The position numbers and the translations under genes are program-made. From Bin34 sp963422415 (GTDB lineage: Bacteria > Chloroflexota > Anaerolineae > Caldilineales > Caldilineaceae), in the NCBI GenBank assembly GCA_963422415.1, contig OY729430.1, forward strand, positions 1,612,001 to 1,676,000: a stretch of DNA of 64,000 bases. Reading direction: 5' to 3'. Below are positions 8,965-18,290 of the stretch, one piece after another (the first letter of the stretch is position 1; every line of letters begins with the position of its first letter). The notes beneath the pieces are model-generated. The model saw only the letters and a list, made by a program, of their open reading frames with translations. It was not told the origin of the DNA and ran no database searches.

Positions 8965-10761
8965 TCAGGCCAGTTGATAGTCCAGGGCATGATGCCGAAA
9001 GTAGGTGGCATAGAGTTCCGCGTAGTGGCCGCCCGCGTCCATGAGGGAAGCGTGGGTTCCTTCTTCCAGGATCTGGCCTTCCCGCATCACGATGATGCGA
9101 TCCACGGCCTGAATCGTGGAAAGCCGGTGGGCAATGACAATGGCCGAACGATGCGCCAACACCTGTTCCAGGCCTTTCTGGATTTGGGTCTCTGTCAAGG
9201 GGTCCACACTGGCGGTGGCCTCGTCCAGGATAACAATGCTGGGATCCTGCAGCAGCAGACGCGCCAACGCCACCAATTGGCGTTGGCCCAAGGACAGGCT
9301 GCGGCCTGCCTCTCCTACATTGGTGTCCAGTCCCTGTGGCAGAGCGTCCACCCACAGCCCCTGGCCAATCTTGGCGGCCGTCTCTTCCAGCGCATCGTCC
9401 GTGGCATCCGGGACGCCGTACCGGATGTTGTCCCGCACGGTGCCCGAAAAGAGAAAGGGAATCTGTGAGACCATGCCCAGTTGCCTGCGATAGGAGAGTA
9501 GGTCGTAGTCCCTTATGTCCACGCCGTCCACGGCAATGCGGCCTTTTTGGAACTCGTAGAAACGAGCCACTAGCTTGGTGACCGACGATTTGCCGGCGCC
9601 GGTGTGGCCCACCAGGGCAACGGTCTCCCCCGGCCTGATATCCAGCGAAAACTGGTGCAGGACCTGTTCCTGCTCGGAGTACCGGAAGTCCACGTCCTCG
9701 AATTGAATGTGGCCCTGCAGCCGGTCTACGTGCACATTGTCTTGTTGCACTACACGCGGCTCGGCGTCCACCAGCGCAAAAACCCGCTCCGCGGCGGCCA
9801 TGCCCAGCTGCAACTGACTCCAGAACGAGGCAATGCTGGTCAAGGGGAACCAGAAGATTTCAATGCTGACGATAAAGAGGTACCACTCTCCCACCGTGAT
9901 CCGGTTCACGAAGGTGGAGTCGCCGCCAAAGTACAGCACCACCGCCGTGGCCAGACCGGCTAAGGTAAACAGGACAGGAAAGATGCCGGCAAACACAATG
10001 CCTTGCTTCAGGCCCAGGAAGTATGAGCTCCGGTTGACTTTCAGGAAAGTCTGATAGATGGACATTTCCTGATTGAAATTCTTGGCCACGGAAATGCCGG
10101 CTACGGTTTCCTGGATCGTGGCGTTCAGTTTGCCCAGAATGCGCCGTACCTGGGTCGAGACGTTGCGCGCAATGTGGCGGAAGGCTAGGGCCGTCGCGAT
10201 GACCAAGGGGCAAACGGCCACGGTGATCCAGGCCAGCTGTGCATCGATGTAAAACAGAATGCCAAACAGGAGAAGGACCAGCAGCAACTGACTGAGTAAG
10301 TTCAGGGTCAGCGTCACGGTGTTGGAGAATTCCTGCGTGTCCGACGTGACTCGGCTGACAATGCTGCCGCTGGGAAATTCGTCGTAGAAGGACATGTCGC
10401 GCGCCATGACCGCGGTGAACGCGTCCTGACGCAGCTTGTACACTACCTTGGCGACTACGGCTGCTGTCAGCAGCTGACGAAAATAATTGAAGATCCAAGC
10501 TAGGATGCCGGCCACCAGCACGGCTCCGACCAAGGGCAGGGCGGCAATGAACTCAAAGTCTTCTTGCATCTCATCTACGCCGCGGGAAGTCAAAAGGGGC
10601 AGTGCCGTATCCATCACGGAGTTCAGAAAGAGCATGGCGGATACCACGACCATGGTGCGCGCATGCGGCCTGAAATAGGTCAGGATGCGGCCTACCAAGG
10701 CCCGATCCGAATAGGTGCGATCATATTCCTCGGCATTGAGGCCGTCCATCATGAAGCCCAT
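8965..10761 (-). CDS. ABC exporter half-transporter, consensus-glutamate subunit
   Basis: A 598-residue half-transporter with an N-terminal six-helix exporter domain and a C-terminal nucleotide-binding domain. It probably exports a lipid, drug or peptide; the substrate is unknown. Motifs are Walker A GHTGAGKSS, signature LSLGQRQLVALARLLL and Walker B VILDEATASVD with the catalytic glutamate. The signature is LSLGQ instead of LSGGQ. The start codon overlaps the stop of the upstream partner as TGATG, indicating translational coupling and a heterodimer. Together with the partner's Asp-type Walker B, this gives one normal and one degenerate ATP site. Confidence 0.9.
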   Translation of the reverse strand: MGFMMDGLNAEEYDRTYSDRALVGRILTYFRPHARTMVVVSAMLFLNSVMDTALPLLTSRGVDEMQEDFEFIAALPLVGAVLVAGILAWIFNYFRQLLTAAVVAKVVYKLRQDAFTAVMARDMSFYDEFPSGSIVSRVTSDTQEFSNTVTLTLNLLSQLLLVLLLFGILFYIDAQLAWITVAVCPLVIATALAFRHIARNVSTQVRRILGKLNATIQETVAGISVAKNFNQEMSIYQTFLKVNRSSYFLGLKQGIVFAGIFPVLFTLAGLATAVVLYFGGDSTFVNRITVGEWYLFIVSIEIFWFPLTSIASFWSQLQLGMAAAERVFALVDAEPRVVQQDNVHVDRLQGHIQFEDVDFRYSEQEQVLHQFSLDIRPGETVALVGHTGAGKSSVTKLVARFYEFQKGRIAVDGVDIRDYDLLSYRRQLGMVSQIPFLFSGTVRDNIRYGVPDATDDALEETAAKIGQGLWVDALPQGLDTNVGEAGRSLSLGQRQLVALARLLLQDPSIVILDEATASVDPLTETQIQKGLEQVLAHRSAIVIAHRLSTIQAVDRIIVMREGQILEEGTHASLMDAGGHYAELYATYFRHHALDYQLA

Positions 10762-12563
10762 CAGCGCACCCGCTCCCTGTGTGGAGGCTCTTCATCCCGC
10801 AGGAAGATGTGTCGGTACAGGGTGCACCTTTCCATCAGTTCGCGATGGGATCCCAAATCCACGACTTTTCCCTGCCCCAGCACCAAGATCTTGTCCGCCT
10901 TGCGGATCTGGGCAATGCGGTGGGTAATCAGAAACGTCGTGCGCTCCGCCATCACCGCGGTGATGGCCCGCTGGATTTCGTCCTCCGTGGCGCTGTCAAC
11001 GGCACTGGTGGAATCGTCGATGATCAGGATGCGGGGATCGGTCAGCAGGGCGCGGGCAATGGCGATGCGCTGTCTCTGCCCCCCGGACAGAGTTACGCCG
11101 CGCTCCCCAATCTTGGTGTCATAGCCATCCTGGAAGGAGGTGATGAAGTCATGGGCTTGGGCCTGGTGCGCGGCGGCCTCGACTTGAGACTGAGAGGCGG
11201 CGGACGACAAGCCAAAGCCGATGTTTTCCGCCAGAGTGCGCGAAAACAGGAATATGTCTTGTTCAATCGTGGAAATCTGGCCGCGCAACGAAGCCATATT
11301 CCAGTCCTTGACATTCACCCCGTCCACATACACCGCGCCACGGGAGGCATCAAAAATCCGGTTCACCAGCTTGGTGATGGTGGATTTGCCCGTGCCTGTC
11401 TGTCCCACAATGGCTATGCATTCCCCAGGCTGCACCGTGAAGGTGATGTCTTTCAGAGTCGTGTTCCCCGCGTAGCCAAAATGCACGTGATCGAATGTGA
11501 CCTCGCCTTGGATCACTCCGGTATGACCATGGGGGTTTTCGTCCAGTTCCGTGTCCTGATTGAGAAGTTCCAGAATTCGCTCGGCACCCGCTCGACCCAT
11601 TTGGACCAAGGTGAAGGTGAAGATGGAGATGAAAGTGGGGAAGCGCAGGAAGAAGGCCAAGCCCATGAACGCCACCAAATCCCCCAATGTGATCAGATCC
11701 AGAGACACCATGTACAGGGCATGGCCGAAACTGATGCCCAACGCAATTCCCAGCATGAGCATGGGCCAATAGCGCGCCTGGATGCGGCCCTGTTCCATAA
11801 AGTACGCACGATGCTGGTCGGCCGTCTGAAAAAACTTGCCCTTCTCGCTCTCTTCCCGAGCCGTGGACTTGACCAGTTCAATGCCGGAGATGGCCTCGGA
11901 CAAAATGGCGTTCATCATGCCAAAGTGCATCTGCAGAGCCCCGGACACCGGGTTCAGTCGCTTGTTGTAGTTGCGCAGGGTGAAGTAGAGCGTGATGACA
12001 AAGAGGCCTGGAACGATGAGCAGCTGCGGATGAATGAAGCCGATCATGACGATGGGAAAAACGACGGCCAGCAAGGAATCCATGATCAGACCGGCGCCTG
12101 GCATGATCATCATGCCCAGCTGACGCACGTCATTAGTCGCCCGGGCCATGATGTCTCCGACCCGCTGCTGATTGTGGAAGGTCTGGCTCTTGCTCAGCAG
12201 GGAGATCTCCAATTCCTCACGGGCATCCCGTTGCAGCAGATTGGCCAGCACCTCCTTGAGGCTGCTGGACACCAGATCGGCAGGCCCGCGCAGGATGACG
12301 ATCACCACAAAGATCGCAATGATGGACAGCAACGACTGCGGCCACTGATCCAGGTTCTCTAGGGTGTCGAAGGCCCTGCCCACCTGCACCGGCAGCAGGC
12401 TGTGCAGGAACATTCCAGCCACGGCGGTCAGGAGGGTCATGGTGAATTCAAAGGGATGACGCCAAAGATGCGACATGATCCAGCGCACCGGTCCGCGGCG
12501 ATCGGACTGAAATTCTTCCGCGACTCGGAATTCTCTGAGTTTGGCTGTAGAGGTCAGAGTCAT
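10761..12563 (-). CDS. ABC exporter half-transporter, degenerate-site subunit
   Basis: A 600-residue half-transporter with an exporter-type membrane domain and an ATPase domain, partner of the gene that follows it on this strand. Walker A is GQTGTGKSTI, the signature is LSGGQRQRIAIARALL, and Walker B reads LIIDDSTSAVD, with aspartate where the catalytic glutamate normally stands. That substitution is typical of the non-hydrolysing site in heterodimeric bacterial exporters such as TM287/288. The ATG at 12563 begins MTLTSTAKLREF; a TTG farther upstream (12620) would add 19 unlikely residues. A gap of about 290 bp separates it from the divergent SDR gene. Confidence 0.9.
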   Translation of the reverse strand: MTLTSTAKLREFRVAEEFQSDRRGPVRWIMSHLWRHPFEFTMTLLTAVAGMFLHSLLPVQVGRAFDTLENLDQWPQSLLSIIAIFVVIVILRGPADLVSSSLKEVLANLLQRDAREELEISLLSKSQTFHNQQRVGDIMARATNDVRQLGMMIMPGAGLIMDSLLAVVFPIVMIGFIHPQLLIVPGLFVITLYFTLRNYNKRLNPVSGALQMHFGMMNAILSEAISGIELVKSTAREESEKGKFFQTADQHRAYFMEQGRIQARYWPMLMLGIALGISFGHALYMVSLDLITLGDLVAFMGLAFFLRFPTFISIFTFTLVQMGRAGAERILELLNQDTELDENPHGHTGVIQGEVTFDHVHFGYAGNTTLKDITFTVQPGECIAIVGQTGTGKSTITKLVNRIFDASRGAVYVDGVNVKDWNMASLRGQISTIEQDIFLFSRTLAENIGFGLSSAASQSQVEAAAHQAQAHDFITSFQDGYDTKIGERGVTLSGGQRQRIAIARALLTDPRILIIDDSTSAVDSATEDEIQRAITAVMAERTTFLITHRIAQIRKADKILVLGQGKVVDLGSHRELMERCTLYRHIFLRDEEPPHRERVR

Positions 12564-12856
12564 GGAGGAAGGGGTGGGCACACAGGGCAGATTCCCGTCA
12601 AGGCGGGAAGTGTACCCCAACCCACCTCAAATTTGCCAAAACAAGGCATTTGTCTAATAGTAGGGTAATTTGTACGGATGTTTTCGTTGGGAAATCCGGA
12701 CGGGTGTCGGCTTCGCAGGGACAGGCAAGGCCCTGTCATGCCTTGTTTGGTTTCCTTGTGTCCCTTCTCTCCGGGGTACACTGACGAATATCGCCGTGGA
12801 ATGGAACTTGAACGCAGGGACACGGGCCGCTTGACACACGGAGTGAGTCATAATCC

Positions 12857-13942
12857 ATGAAAATTCTGGTGACAGGGGGTACGGGTCGGGTCGGTGCCAA
12901 TCTCTGCCAGGTTTTGTTGGCGCAGGGGCACACAATTCGAGCCTTCACCTACCCGGGGGATGCGTTGCGGTCTCACAAGCTGGAGGACTTTGACAATGTG
13001 GAAGTCCTGAAAGGCGACCTGCGCAATTATGCGGATGTCCAGAAGGCGGTTGCCGGCGTGGATGCCATTTACCATCTGGCGGCGGCTTTTGGAGGGCCCT
13101 TTGACAACCGCCAGTATCTGGCCATCAACGGCATGGGCACGTTGAACCTGCTGGAAAGCGTCAGGGAACGGTGTCCCAACTTGCGCCACTTCGTCTATGC
13201 CTGCACGGAAGCCATTTATTGGCGACTCGAGGAGCGCAGCCCCTATCTGACGGGCAGGGAAAGCCGCTATTTTGACCAACCCATCACCGAGGAGATGGTG
13301 GCTCGGTATCATCAGATGCCCTACTTCCTGACCAAGTGGATCGGGGAGGAGTTGGCCATGTCATACCATCACCAATATCAGGTGCCTGTCACGTCGTTCC
13401 GCTTTACCACCATTGTTGAACCCAGTGAATTCCTGAACGATCAAGGCTTGCCGGGACTGTTCTTGCTCAGTGGCGCCCACCAGGCCTATGGCGCCCAGCA
13501 CAGCCCTGATCCGGATGAACAGGCCATGTTGGAGGAAATCCGGGCGCTCTGGACAGGGGAGGAGAAGCTGCTACTGAGCCGAAATCCCAATGGGACGCCC
13601 TTTCGTCAGCATTTCAGCGATGTCCGCGACATCGCCCAGGGGCTGGCCTTGGCCTTGGCGCAGGACAAGGCCATCGGCCAAGAATTCAACCTGGGCGGTG
13701 CAGCCTTGTTCGATTGGGCCGAGATTGTGCCCTTCCTGGCAAAACGCTACGAGATGGAGTACGTGGAGGCCCGCATTCCCTCCGCCAACCACTTTGAGCT
13801 GGATATCACCAAGGTGAAATCCCTGTTAGGTTATCGCCCACAATACGGTTTTTGGCAGATCTTGGAGACGGCAGAGGCCTTTCGCCGAGGTGAGCCTACC
13901 GATGTGATTCCCACAGGTGTTCGCTGGGGGACAGGCAATTGA
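12857..13942 (+). CDS. NAD-dependent epimerase/dehydratase (extended SDR)
   Basis: An extended short-chain dehydrogenase of 361 residues. The N-terminal motif VTGGTGRVGANL binds NAD(P). The active-site pair appears in PYFLTKW (Tyr-x3-Lys). Members of this group act on nucleotide sugars or other carbonyl compounds, and nothing visible fixes the substrate. It is divergently oriented from the ABC exporter and followed by a 755-bp non-coding stretch, so it is probably transcribed alone. The start gives homology from residue 1 (MKILVTGGTG), but no clear Shine-Dalgarno precedes it. Confidence 0.87.
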   Translation: MKILVTGGTGRVGANLCQVLLAQGHTIRAFTYPGDALRSHKLEDFDNVEVLKGDLRNYADVQKAVAGVDAIYHLAAAFGGPFDNRQYLAINGMGTLNLLESVRERCPNLRHFVYACTEAIYWRLEERSPYLTGRESRYFDQPITEEMVARYHQMPYFLTKWIGEELAMSYHHQYQVPVTSFRFTTIVEPSEFLNDQGLPGLFLLSGAHQAYGAQHSPDPDEQAMLEEIRALWTGEEKLLLSRNPNGTPFRQHFSDVRDIAQGLALALAQDKAIGQEFNLGGAALFDWAEIVPFLAKRYEMEYVEARIPSANHFELDITKVKSLLGYRPQYGFWQILETAEAFRRGEPTDVIPTGVRWGTGN

Positions 13943-14697
13943 ACGTGAATGTGTTTGGGCAGATAGAGTTTCACAGCCTCGCTTCGAGCACGCATGCGAC
14001 CTCCAGGGCTGCCGCGGGAAATGTTGGATCTCGTGTGCGTCCTTATTCGTTGTGGGGCTCGGGCGTGACCGGATGACGGAGAGGGTACAGGCAACCTAGG
14101 CAGGCCAAAGGCGGGAAGTGGAACAGTCTGTCGCGGAGGGGCAAGGAATTGTGCCGTTCTTCATGCGCCAAGTGGACAGGGTGGCAGTCTGGAGCGCAGG
14201 GAATTGAAGGGGAGCGGCCAAACGTTCGGATTGCGAACCGATGTCCGGTTCGCCGCAACCCTGTGCTCCGCGCTCTTGTTGACGCGCGCGTTTGACTGGA
14301 CCGCGATGTCCCCGGCCATCTTCGGGAGACCTCTTCTATGCCATCATGGATCCCGCCGCCCGTTCAGCGTTCTCTGCGCCACCGCACAGAATGCCCTGAG
14401 GACAATGCAGCTCTTTTTGATCTACATTGCCCATGCGGAGAGACTCGGTGTTCATCAGGGGACTGGCCCCCACATCTTGCGTAACGCGGTCTTTGGCATT
14501 GGACAACGCGACCCAATCGCACGGCCTTGGTCTAGGGAAAAGGCCGTTGTTCTGCAGGGTGACGTCAAACTGCCCGCAGGTATTCGTGATAACATGAACA
14601 AGGCTGGGATGTCCCGGTTGGTTTGGCTGTGCAATGGCTTGGGACCATGATATGGAGTGCCAAACGGGCCTCCCCCAATGAGTGGGTGACGTGATTC
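13943..14697. other. 755-bp stretch with no convincing gene
   Basis: None of the open frames here has recognisable homology or a credible start. The largest, 14204-14650 on the plus strand, reads like random translation with abundant Arg, Pro and Cys. I found no tRNA, repeat or strong terminator. It may hold a decayed gene or a long 5' region for the UDP-sugar gene at 14698. It is the longest apparently empty stretch in an otherwise compact window. Confidence 0.6.
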
Positions 14698-15657
14698 ATG
14701 CGCGTGATTGTTTGTGGTGCCGCCGGCTTCGTGGGCAGCCACCTGTGTGACAGACTGTTGGCAACGGGCTATGAAGTCACAGGTGTGGATTCCCTGATTA
14801 CCGGGTCGTTGCAACAGAATCTCGCCCATCTGAGGCGCCACGCTCGATTTGTCTTTCACAGGCATGATATCAGCCAGCCTTGGTCTTTTGCCGGTCCGCT
14901 GGACGCCATTCTGAATCTGGCCAGTCCGGCCAGCCCTAGGGATTTCGCGAACCTGCAGCTGGACATTCTGCGCGTGCACAGCCAAGGCATGTGGAACATG
15001 CTGGAACTGGCACGCGAAAAGGGAGCCCGCTTTTTGCTCGCCAGTTCCAGCGAGATTTACGGGATGCCGGATCATCATCCGCAGGCAGAAAGCTACCACG
15101 GCAACGTGGATCCTGTGGGAGACCGATCCTGCTACAACGAAGGCAAGCGGTTCGCCGAAGCCTTGGTGATGGCCTATCACCGCCAGTACGGCCTTTCCAT
15201 TCGGATTGCGCGCTTGTTCAACACCTATGGTCCCCGTATGCGCCTCAATGACGGTCGGGCCATCCCCAATTTCATCGGCGGGGCCCTGCGAGGGGAACCC
15301 CTGGTCTTGTACGGCGACGGTACACAGACCCGGAGTCTCTGCTATGTTTCGGATACTATCCGCGGCTTGCAGCTCTTGCTGGAAAGCGATGAAACGAGAC
15401 CTGTCAACATTGGCAACCCCCATGAGTGGTCCATGTTGAATCTGGCGGAATTCATCAACGACCAACTGGGCAACGCCGCCGGTCTGTGCTACGGCTCTCC
15501 ACTGCATCAGGATGATCCGCGGCGGCGCAAGCCGGACATTGCCCGCGCCCAGGCGACTTTGGGCTGGCAGCCGGAAGTGGAATTGGCGCAGGGCATTGCC
15601 TGGACTGCCAACTGGATGCGCTCTCAAATGCAGAAAACGGCTTGTGCAGCAGTTTGA
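14698..15657 (+). CDS. UDP-glucuronate decarboxylase-like SDR
   Basis: This 319-residue extended SDR resembles UDP-glucuronate decarboxylase (UDP-xylose synthase). That enzyme converts UDP-glucuronate to UDP-xylose with NAD as a bound cofactor. Motifs are CGAAGFVGSHLCDRLL (cofactor), LASPASPRDF, a Tyr-x3-Lys pair in CYNEGKRFAE, ARLFNTYGPRM and GDGTQTRSLCYVSD. The sequence SYHGNVDPVGDRSCYNEGKR is close to the family consensus. The related dTDP-glucose 4,6-dehydratases cannot be fully excluded. The end overlaps the probable GTG start of lepA by 14 nt. Confidence 0.82.
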   Translation: MRVIVCGAAGFVGSHLCDRLLATGYEVTGVDSLITGSLQQNLAHLRRHARFVFHRHDISQPWSFAGPLDAILNLASPASPRDFANLQLDILRVHSQGMWNMLELAREKGARFLLASSSEIYGMPDHHPQAESYHGNVDPVGDRSCYNEGKRFAEALVMAYHRQYGLSIRIARLFNTYGPRMRLNDGRAIPNFIGGALRGEPLVLYGDGTQTRSLCYVSDTIRGLQLLLESDETRPVNIGNPHEWSMLNLAEFINDQLGNAAGLCYGSPLHQDDPRRRKPDIARAQATLGWQPEVELAQGIAWTANWMRSQMQKTACAAV

Positions 15658-17443
15658 CATCCGCAATTTCTGCATCATTGCCCATATTGACCACGGCAAG
15701 AGCACCCTAGCCGACTGTCTGCTGCATTACACTGGGACGGTGGCGGATCGCGATCTCCAGCATCAGCATCTCGACTCCATGGACTTGGAGCGCGAACGAG
15801 GGGTCACCATCAAGGCCAGCGCCGTGCGCATGGACTGGACCCTCGATGGTCGCGCCTATGAACTGAATCTGATTGACACCCCAGGTCATGTGGATTTCAG
15901 CTTTGAGGTCACACGCGCCCTGAGCGCCTGCGAAGGCGCGCTTCTGGTGGTGGACGCTACCCAGGGCATCCAGGCCCAGACCTTGGCTCATCTCTACACG
16001 GCCATCGATCGGGATCTGACCATCGTACCGGTCATCAACAAGATTGATCTGGCGTCCGCCTGGCCGGAGCGGATTGCCGCGGAGCTGGAGGATTTGCTGG
16101 CGGTCGATGCGGATTCAATTCCGCGGATCAGCGCCAAGAACGAAATCAACATCGACCAGGTGTTGGAAGCGATCATTCGGGAAATTCCGGCTCCCGCCGG
16201 CGACGCGGCGGCCCCGTTGCGGGGCTTGGTCTTTGACTGTCACTATGATGCGTACAAGGGCGTGATTGCCAACGTGCGAGTGGTGGATGGTGTCTTGCGG
16301 GATCAAGACGCTTTGGTCGGGGTCAACAAGGGACGTCGGATCCTGCCCGTTGAGGTAGGCATTCTGACCCCCCATCGGGAACGACAGCGGCAGCTCTCCG
16401 CAGGAGAGGTGGGCTATGTGGCGACCGGTCTCAAGAGTGTGCGGGAACTGGAGGTGGGCGAGACCCTGTCCCTGTCCAGCACACGGGATGTGAAACCCCT
16501 GCCAGGCTATCAGCCCATGGCGCCGATGGTCTTCTCTGGCCTGTACCCTACCCGGGCCGAAGACTACTACGATCTGCGGGATGCCTTGGAGAAGCTGCAT
16601 CTCAACGACGCGGCCTTGACTCTTCAGCCCGAGACCAGTCACGCCTTGGGCTTTGGATTTCGCGTCGGGTATCTGGGGCTGTTCCACATGGGCATCGTCC
16701 AGGAGCGACTGGAACGGGAATATGAACTCGACGTCATCTTCACGGCCCCGTCCGTGCAATACGAAGTGATGCGCACCGATGACGAAATCCTGAATATCCA
16801 CAGCCCGGTGGACCTGCCGGACCCCACCCAGATTGCCGTGCTCTCGGAGCCTTGGTGCAGGGTCAGCATCTATACGCCCTCGGACTACATGGGGGCAGTC
16901 ATGACGCTGGTGACCAACCGCCGCGGTGAAGTGGTCGCCCAAGACTGGCTGGACACGCGCCGGGTCGAGCTCGGGTATTGCATGCCGCTTTCGGAGATCA
17001 TCGTGGATTTCTACAGCGAACTGAAAGCCGCCACTCGGGGATACGCCAGCTTGGACTACCACTTCGAGGAATATCGCGAGGCGGACATGGTGCGGCTGGA
17101 CATATGGGTCAACCGCCAGCCCGTCGACGCCATGAGCCTGATCGTCCATCGCCAAAAGGCGCATTCCAGCGGTCAGCTGTTGGTCGGCAAGATGAAGCGG
17201 CTGATCCCGCGCCAGATGTTCGAAGTGCCCATCCAGGCCGCGATAGGCAACAAGGTGATTGCGCGTGCCAATGTGCGGGCGTTGCGCAAGGACGTGCTGG
17301 CCAAGTGCTACGGGGGGGACGTGACCCGGAAGCGCAAGTTGCTGGCGCAGCAGAAAGAAGGCAAGAAACGAATGAAGATGGTGGGCCAGGTGGAGATTCC
17401 GCAAGAGGCCTTCATGTCCGTGTTCAGCCTCAAAGATGACTAG
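15644..17443 (+). CDS. lepA: Elongation factor 4 (LepA)
   Basis: LepA is a ribosome-associated translational GTPase that helps translation under stress and assists ribosome biogenesis. The 599-residue product has the normal length. GTPase motifs are AHIDHGKST (G1), DTPGH (G3) and NKID (G4). The C-terminal LepA-specific tail CYGGDVTRKRKLLAQQKEG is well conserved. The start must be the GTG at 15644 (VQQFDIRNFCIIAHIDHGKS), because no ATG in frame lies at the right place. Longer frames reach into the preceding SDR gene. lepA overlaps the SDR gene by 14 nt and rsmA by 8 nt, so the three are one transcription unit. Confidence 0.95.
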   Translation: MQQFDIRNFCIIAHIDHGKSTLADCLLHYTGTVADRDLQHQHLDSMDLERERGVTIKASAVRMDWTLDGRAYELNLIDTPGHVDFSFEVTRALSACEGALLVVDATQGIQAQTLAHLYTAIDRDLTIVPVINKIDLASAWPERIAAELEDLLAVDADSIPRISAKNEINIDQVLEAIIREIPAPAGDAAAPLRGLVFDCHYDAYKGVIANVRVVDGVLRDQDALVGVNKGRRILPVEVGILTPHRERQRQLSAGEVGYVATGLKSVRELEVGETLSLSSTRDVKPLPGYQPMAPMVFSGLYPTRAEDYYDLRDALEKLHLNDAALTLQPETSHALGFGFRVGYLGLFHMGIVQERLEREYELDVIFTAPSVQYEVMRTDDEILNIHSPVDLPDPTQIAVLSEPWCRVSIYTPSDYMGAVMTLVTNRRGEVVAQDWLDTRRVELGYCMPLSEIIVDFYSELKAATRGYASLDYHFEEYREADMVRLDIWVNRQPVDAMSLIVHRQKAHSSGQLLVGKMKRLIPRQMFEVPIQAAIGNKVIARANVRALRKDVLAKCYGGDVTRKRKLLAQQKEGKKRMKMVGQVEIPQEAFMSVFSLKDD

Positions 17444-18290
17444 CAATTGGCAGCTGCGCCTGTTGCACCAGCATGGGTTGCGCCCCCAACGGTCCCTGTC
17501 CCAGAATTTCCTGATTGATGAAACCTACTTGCGCCGCATCGCGGAGGCCGCCGAACTGGCCGCCGGCGATCGGGTGCTGGAGGTCGGTCCGGGTCTGGGG
17601 GGCTTGACTTGGCAGCTGGCCGCCCGCGCAGGACAGGTCCTGGCGGTGGAAATCGACAAGAAGCTGGCGGCGGTCCTGCGCCAAGAATTTCAGCAAGAGA
17701 TCTCGGTCCACATTGTGGAGCGTGACATTCTGGAGTGCCATGTACCGGAACTCTGGGCCCAGGTCGGCCCCCCGGTCACTGCCTACAAGGTAGTGGCGAA
17801 TCTGCCGTACCATGCCGCCAACCGCATCCTCATGCACCTTTTGGCAGGGGCGGCGCCCAAGCCCGTCAGAGCCATCCTTTTGGTGCAGGAGGACGTGGCG
17901 CGCCGGATCTGTGCGCTGCCCGGTTCCATGTCGCTGTTGTCCGTGGGCGCTCAGTTCCATGCCGCCTGTCGCATTTGCCTGCGCATACCGGGCGGGGCGT
18001 TTTTTCCCGCCCCCCGGATCCGCAGCGCATTGGTGGATCTGAAAACTCATCCCGCGGCCTTGCGGCATGGCGTGGACGCCCGCAAGATGTTCACCTTGGC
18101 GCGGGCCGGCTTTGGCCAGAGGCGCAAGCAGCTGGCCAATTCAATCAGCCACGGGTTGGGGCTGTCCCGGGATCGGGTACAGCGTCGCCTGTACCAAGCG
18201 CAGGTGGATCCAGCGCGGCGTGCGGAAACGCTAAGTGTGGCGGAGTGGATCCGAGTCGCTGCCGCTTTCGCTCCGGAGCCGCTACAATAG
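17436..18290 (+). CDS. rsmA: 16S rRNA dimethyladenosine transferase
   Basis: RsmA (KsgA) dimethylates two adjacent adenosines near the 3' end of 16S rRNA using S-adenosylmethionine, a late step in 30S assembly. The 284-residue protein has SLSQNFLID at its start, VLEVGPGLGGLT as the SAM-binding motif I, and NLPYHAAN as the catalytic NLPY motif. It overlaps lepA by 8 nt, which places two ribosome-related genes in one unit. Its stop overlaps by 9 nt with the end of the convergent recombinase-like gene on the other strand. Confidence 0.94.
   Translation: MTSNWQLRLLHQHGLRPQRSLSQNFLIDETYLRRIAEAAELAAGDRVLEVGPGLGGLTWQLAARAGQVLAVEIDKKLAAVLRQEFQQEISVHIVERDILECHVPELWAQVGPPVTAYKVVANLPYHAANRILMHLLAGAAPKPVRAILLVQEDVARRICALPGSMSLLSVGAQFHAACRICLRIPGGAFFPAPRIRSALVDLKTHPAALRHGVDARKMFTLARAGFGQRRKQLANSISHGLGLSRDRVQRRLYQAQVDPARRAETLSVAEWIRVAAAFAPEPLQ

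Noticed and set aside
7787..9355. Minus-strand frame of 522 codons
   Set aside because: It crosses the VOC, Lgt-like and ABC exporter genes in a different frame of the same strand, and its composition is high in Arg, Pro and Ser.
10779..12362. Plus-strand frame of 527 codons
   Set aside because: It is antisense to the ABC exporter subunit with intact motifs. No domain is recognisable.
14204..14650. Plus-strand frame of 148 codons in the empty stretch
   Set aside because: There is no homology, the start is poor and the composition is random-like.
16115..17446. Minus-strand frame of 443 codons
   Set aside because: It is antisense to lepA, which is conserved over its full length.
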